Source of the DNA: an uncultured bacterium
GTDB lineage: Bacteria; Bacillota; Clostridia; Lachnospirales; Anaerotignaceae
Assembly (NCBI GenBank): GCA_905214825.1
Contig: CAJMNV010000115.1
Span: 1-5,714, forward strand
Length of the DNA stretch: 5,714 bases
Direction of reading: 5' to 3'
The position numbers and the translations under genes were made by a program. Below the pieces are notes generated by a model that worked only from the letters and a program-made list of their open reading frames with translations, was not told the origin of the DNA and did no database searches. Of this stretch, positions 5,501 through 5,714 are shown piece by piece. How positions within the stretch are numbered: the first letter of the stretch is position 1; every line of letters begins with the position of its first letter.

Positions 5501-5714
5501 CAATAGATTTTTTTCAGCAGCCGCACATGACAAACGAATGAGGTTGTCAGATTTATTTTTTGTCAAAGTTAAATCAATACCATTTTGTGCTGCTTTTGGT
5601 GCAGAAGCTGTATTACGAGAATAGCTGTCCACACGAGCAAAGAAAAGGTTTTCTTTTTGTTCTTCTGGTGTATCGAATATTTTGTAGTTATCATATTTGT
5701 CATAGAACATATGC
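2564..5714 (-). CDS. Large SLH-anchored surface protein, probable M60-like metallopeptidase C-terminal part; 5' end beyond window
   Basis: The frame is open to the right edge. The Met at 5708-5710 has no ribosome binding site or signal peptide, so at least 1,048 C-terminal residues are seen (numbered from that Met). Residues about 20-95 (NLFFARVDSY, NLIRLSCAAAEKNLLPFFEAWGL) resemble the end of the M60/enhancin-like catalytic domain; the HExxH would lie upstream, off-window. Residues about 118-207 are FN3-like. Residues about 213-357 are F5/8C or CBM32-like (FMIDLGKTEQVTALKY, ISVSKDGQTWTEA). Residues 362-490 are an unassigned beta-rich domain. Residues 505-645 are a low-complexity linker with repeats, and 675-795 a possible cohesin-like beta domain. 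Residues 816-864 are a GGSS and Thr/Glu/Lys hinge. Three SLH repeats lie at about 868-918, 928-978 and 993-1042 (TRGM, TREQ, TRAE motifs), which bind pyruvylated secondary wall polymer and tether the protein to the surface. M60 enzymes with carbohydrate-binding modules are known to cut mucin-type glycoproteins, so a glycoprotein protease or adhesin is inferred. SLH anchoring is firm; the peptidase call is moderate. Confidence 0.85.
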   Translation of the reverse strand, partial: HMFYDKYDNYKIFDTPEEQKENLFFARVDSYSRNTASAPKAAQNGIDLTLTKNKSDNLIRLSCAAAEKNLLPFFEAWGLTYDAETAKYAQQFPKETHKIQYMNPDAQKYRLAGSTGMAEGTTVTADITYIDGKNTVTLTLDNSDKSDAMLGYEIIRNGKAVAFVPASQTSYVDTITTGNNRTYTYEVIAYDKLLNATATETLEPIKVKHDGAIDRSHWTITTNMTSADDQSITPDEENGYCKPTTISAISRIIDGKGQVYTGNAPDKGNAEFMIDLGKTEQVTALKYKGESADFTISVSKDGQTWTEAKRGQFAGGEQEQTVYFDQAEQPNYMFIYDAAFVKVTFDTVPASIADVNILGPTSDNVELLENGIGKLKTAFQYGKKPEQVIPEGSAVFTGTYKGHPAYNVVLLKDENGKIVEGSQIIMATDPQDGQLGNVSDGTWIYWIEPKDMAKLPTGHVKAELYRVDDAQTNENARLVSDTLYINVPTELPNLELHGGVAPLNIVEEMQELVPATPIEKDEIDAMELVPATPHEGEAENNTDQNIQGDTNTGNTGNGVEDQNTDKTENDSQDQNTQGDANTDNTENGNENQNTDEPVNEETAPNTDETTSDATESTENQTATDTPETNAAENIVDETAVNDKKHTGSAPLSLGFRNVAFRGTVIRQAAVKADANNKPHFSFEIDKDNANKAVMALHLGDTNAEKTIALQTSFTVSDENVTDVVMDWSDIIQNRALLKECRYDKDKKIVTLYVTANQDLLDSGVMTLGEISMKATGNTKTATLTLKPDSTITVNTAFEGNDVVDVTGGVELETQNNGGSSGGSSGGSSGGSSHRPSHGSSDNKPNTDKTENTEQTQKPAETPTMDAAAVFHDIQKDAWYYNAVQRAYEKSWFKGTSATEFTPNGTMTRGMFVTVLGRFAGATGTPNSKFTDVATDKYYAGFVAWAAEQGIVSGVSENKFAPEASITREQLAVMVYGYLRSVGVELDTTNAKKTFADDAKISKWANEAVYAMQQSGLMSGMPDGTFQPKGTATRAEVATIMMHLESKIQK
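3222..3265 (-). repeat. 24-bp tandem repeat encoding the GGSS hinge
   Basis: GAGCCGCCAGAAGAACCACC occurs exactly at 3222-3241 and again at 3246-3265 (24-base period, plus-strand reading). It encodes (GGSS)n at residues 816-831, a flexible hinge before the SLH repeats. Confidence 0.85.
3931..4087 (-). repeat. 90-bp imperfect direct repeat in the Asn/Asp/Thr-rich linker
   Basis: The plus-strand stretch from 3931 and that from 4021 (both opening CTGTATTTTGGT) align for 67 bases with 55 identities by my count. The 90-base period is exactly 30 codons, keeps the frame, and gives two linker units each containing QGD(T/A)NT, then NTGNG or NTENG, then QNTD. This is a spacer that grew by duplication, and its length may vary between strains. 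Confidence 0.75.
4115..4184 (-). repeat. 48-bp spaced direct repeat encoding two ELVPATP motifs
   Basis: A 22-base sequence containing GTTGCAGGTACCA occurs at 4115-4136 and 4163-4184 (plus-strand reading) with one mismatch. It encodes ELVPATP at residues 510-516 and 526-532, a 16-residue period at the start of the linker. The sequence conservation contrasts with the degenerate linker that follows. Confidence 0.8.

Noticed and set aside
5708..5710. ATG as the true start of the large surface-protein gene
   Set aside because: The frame stays open through the preceding codon to the window edge, there is no signal peptide, and the sequence after it looks like the middle of a domain.

Overview
The window looks like chromosomal DNA from a Gram-positive anaerobe of the Clostridia (Bacillota). 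The evidence is AT-rich coding sequence, AAGGAG-type ribosome binding sites, TTG starts, short Lys-rich Sec signal peptides, copper-amine-oxidase-N-like 'stalk' domains, and a surface protein ending in three S-layer homology (SLH) repeats. This is inference from protein style; nothing here fixes a genus. All supported genes lie on the minus strand, so transcription runs from high to low coordinates. Both edge genes are cut by the window.

Right to left: 2564-5714 is the 3' part of a very large secreted surface protein. Its visible N-terminal end resembles the last part of an M60-like (enhancin-type) metallopeptidase catalytic domain. Then come an FN3-like domain, a discoidin/F5-8C (CBM32-like) domain, an unassigned beta-rich domain, a repeat-bearing Asn/Asp/Thr/Glu-rich linker, a cohesin-like beta domain, a GGSS hinge and three SLH repeats. 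A perfect 17-bp hairpin (2474-2514) follows as the likely terminator.

Between that hairpin and the next intact gene (2172-2473) there is no intact ORF. A well-placed AAGGAG precedes what looks like a small protein of about 75 residues, now lacking a normal start codon and split by a frameshift (2196-2421). After it come a small two-helix membrane protein (1917-2171) and a secreted stalk-domain protein (1177-1920). Both appear to start with TTG, and they overlap by four bases (TTGA), which implies translational coupling.

A 117-base gap with an extended -10 promoter leads to the leftmost gene (1-1059, 3' end missing). It encodes a secreted protein with two stalk-domain units and the beginning of a CHAP peptidoglycan hydrolase domain, including the catalytic-Cys motif GECTWYA.

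Taken together this is a cell-envelope locus: an SLH-anchored probable protease or adhesin that may act on host or environmental glycoproteins, a small membrane protein coupled to an exported stalk protein, and a probable cell-wall hydrolase. No RNA gene, CRISPR array, insertion sequence or defence system is visible. The least explained parts are the coupled TTG-start pair and the decayed ORF in front of it.
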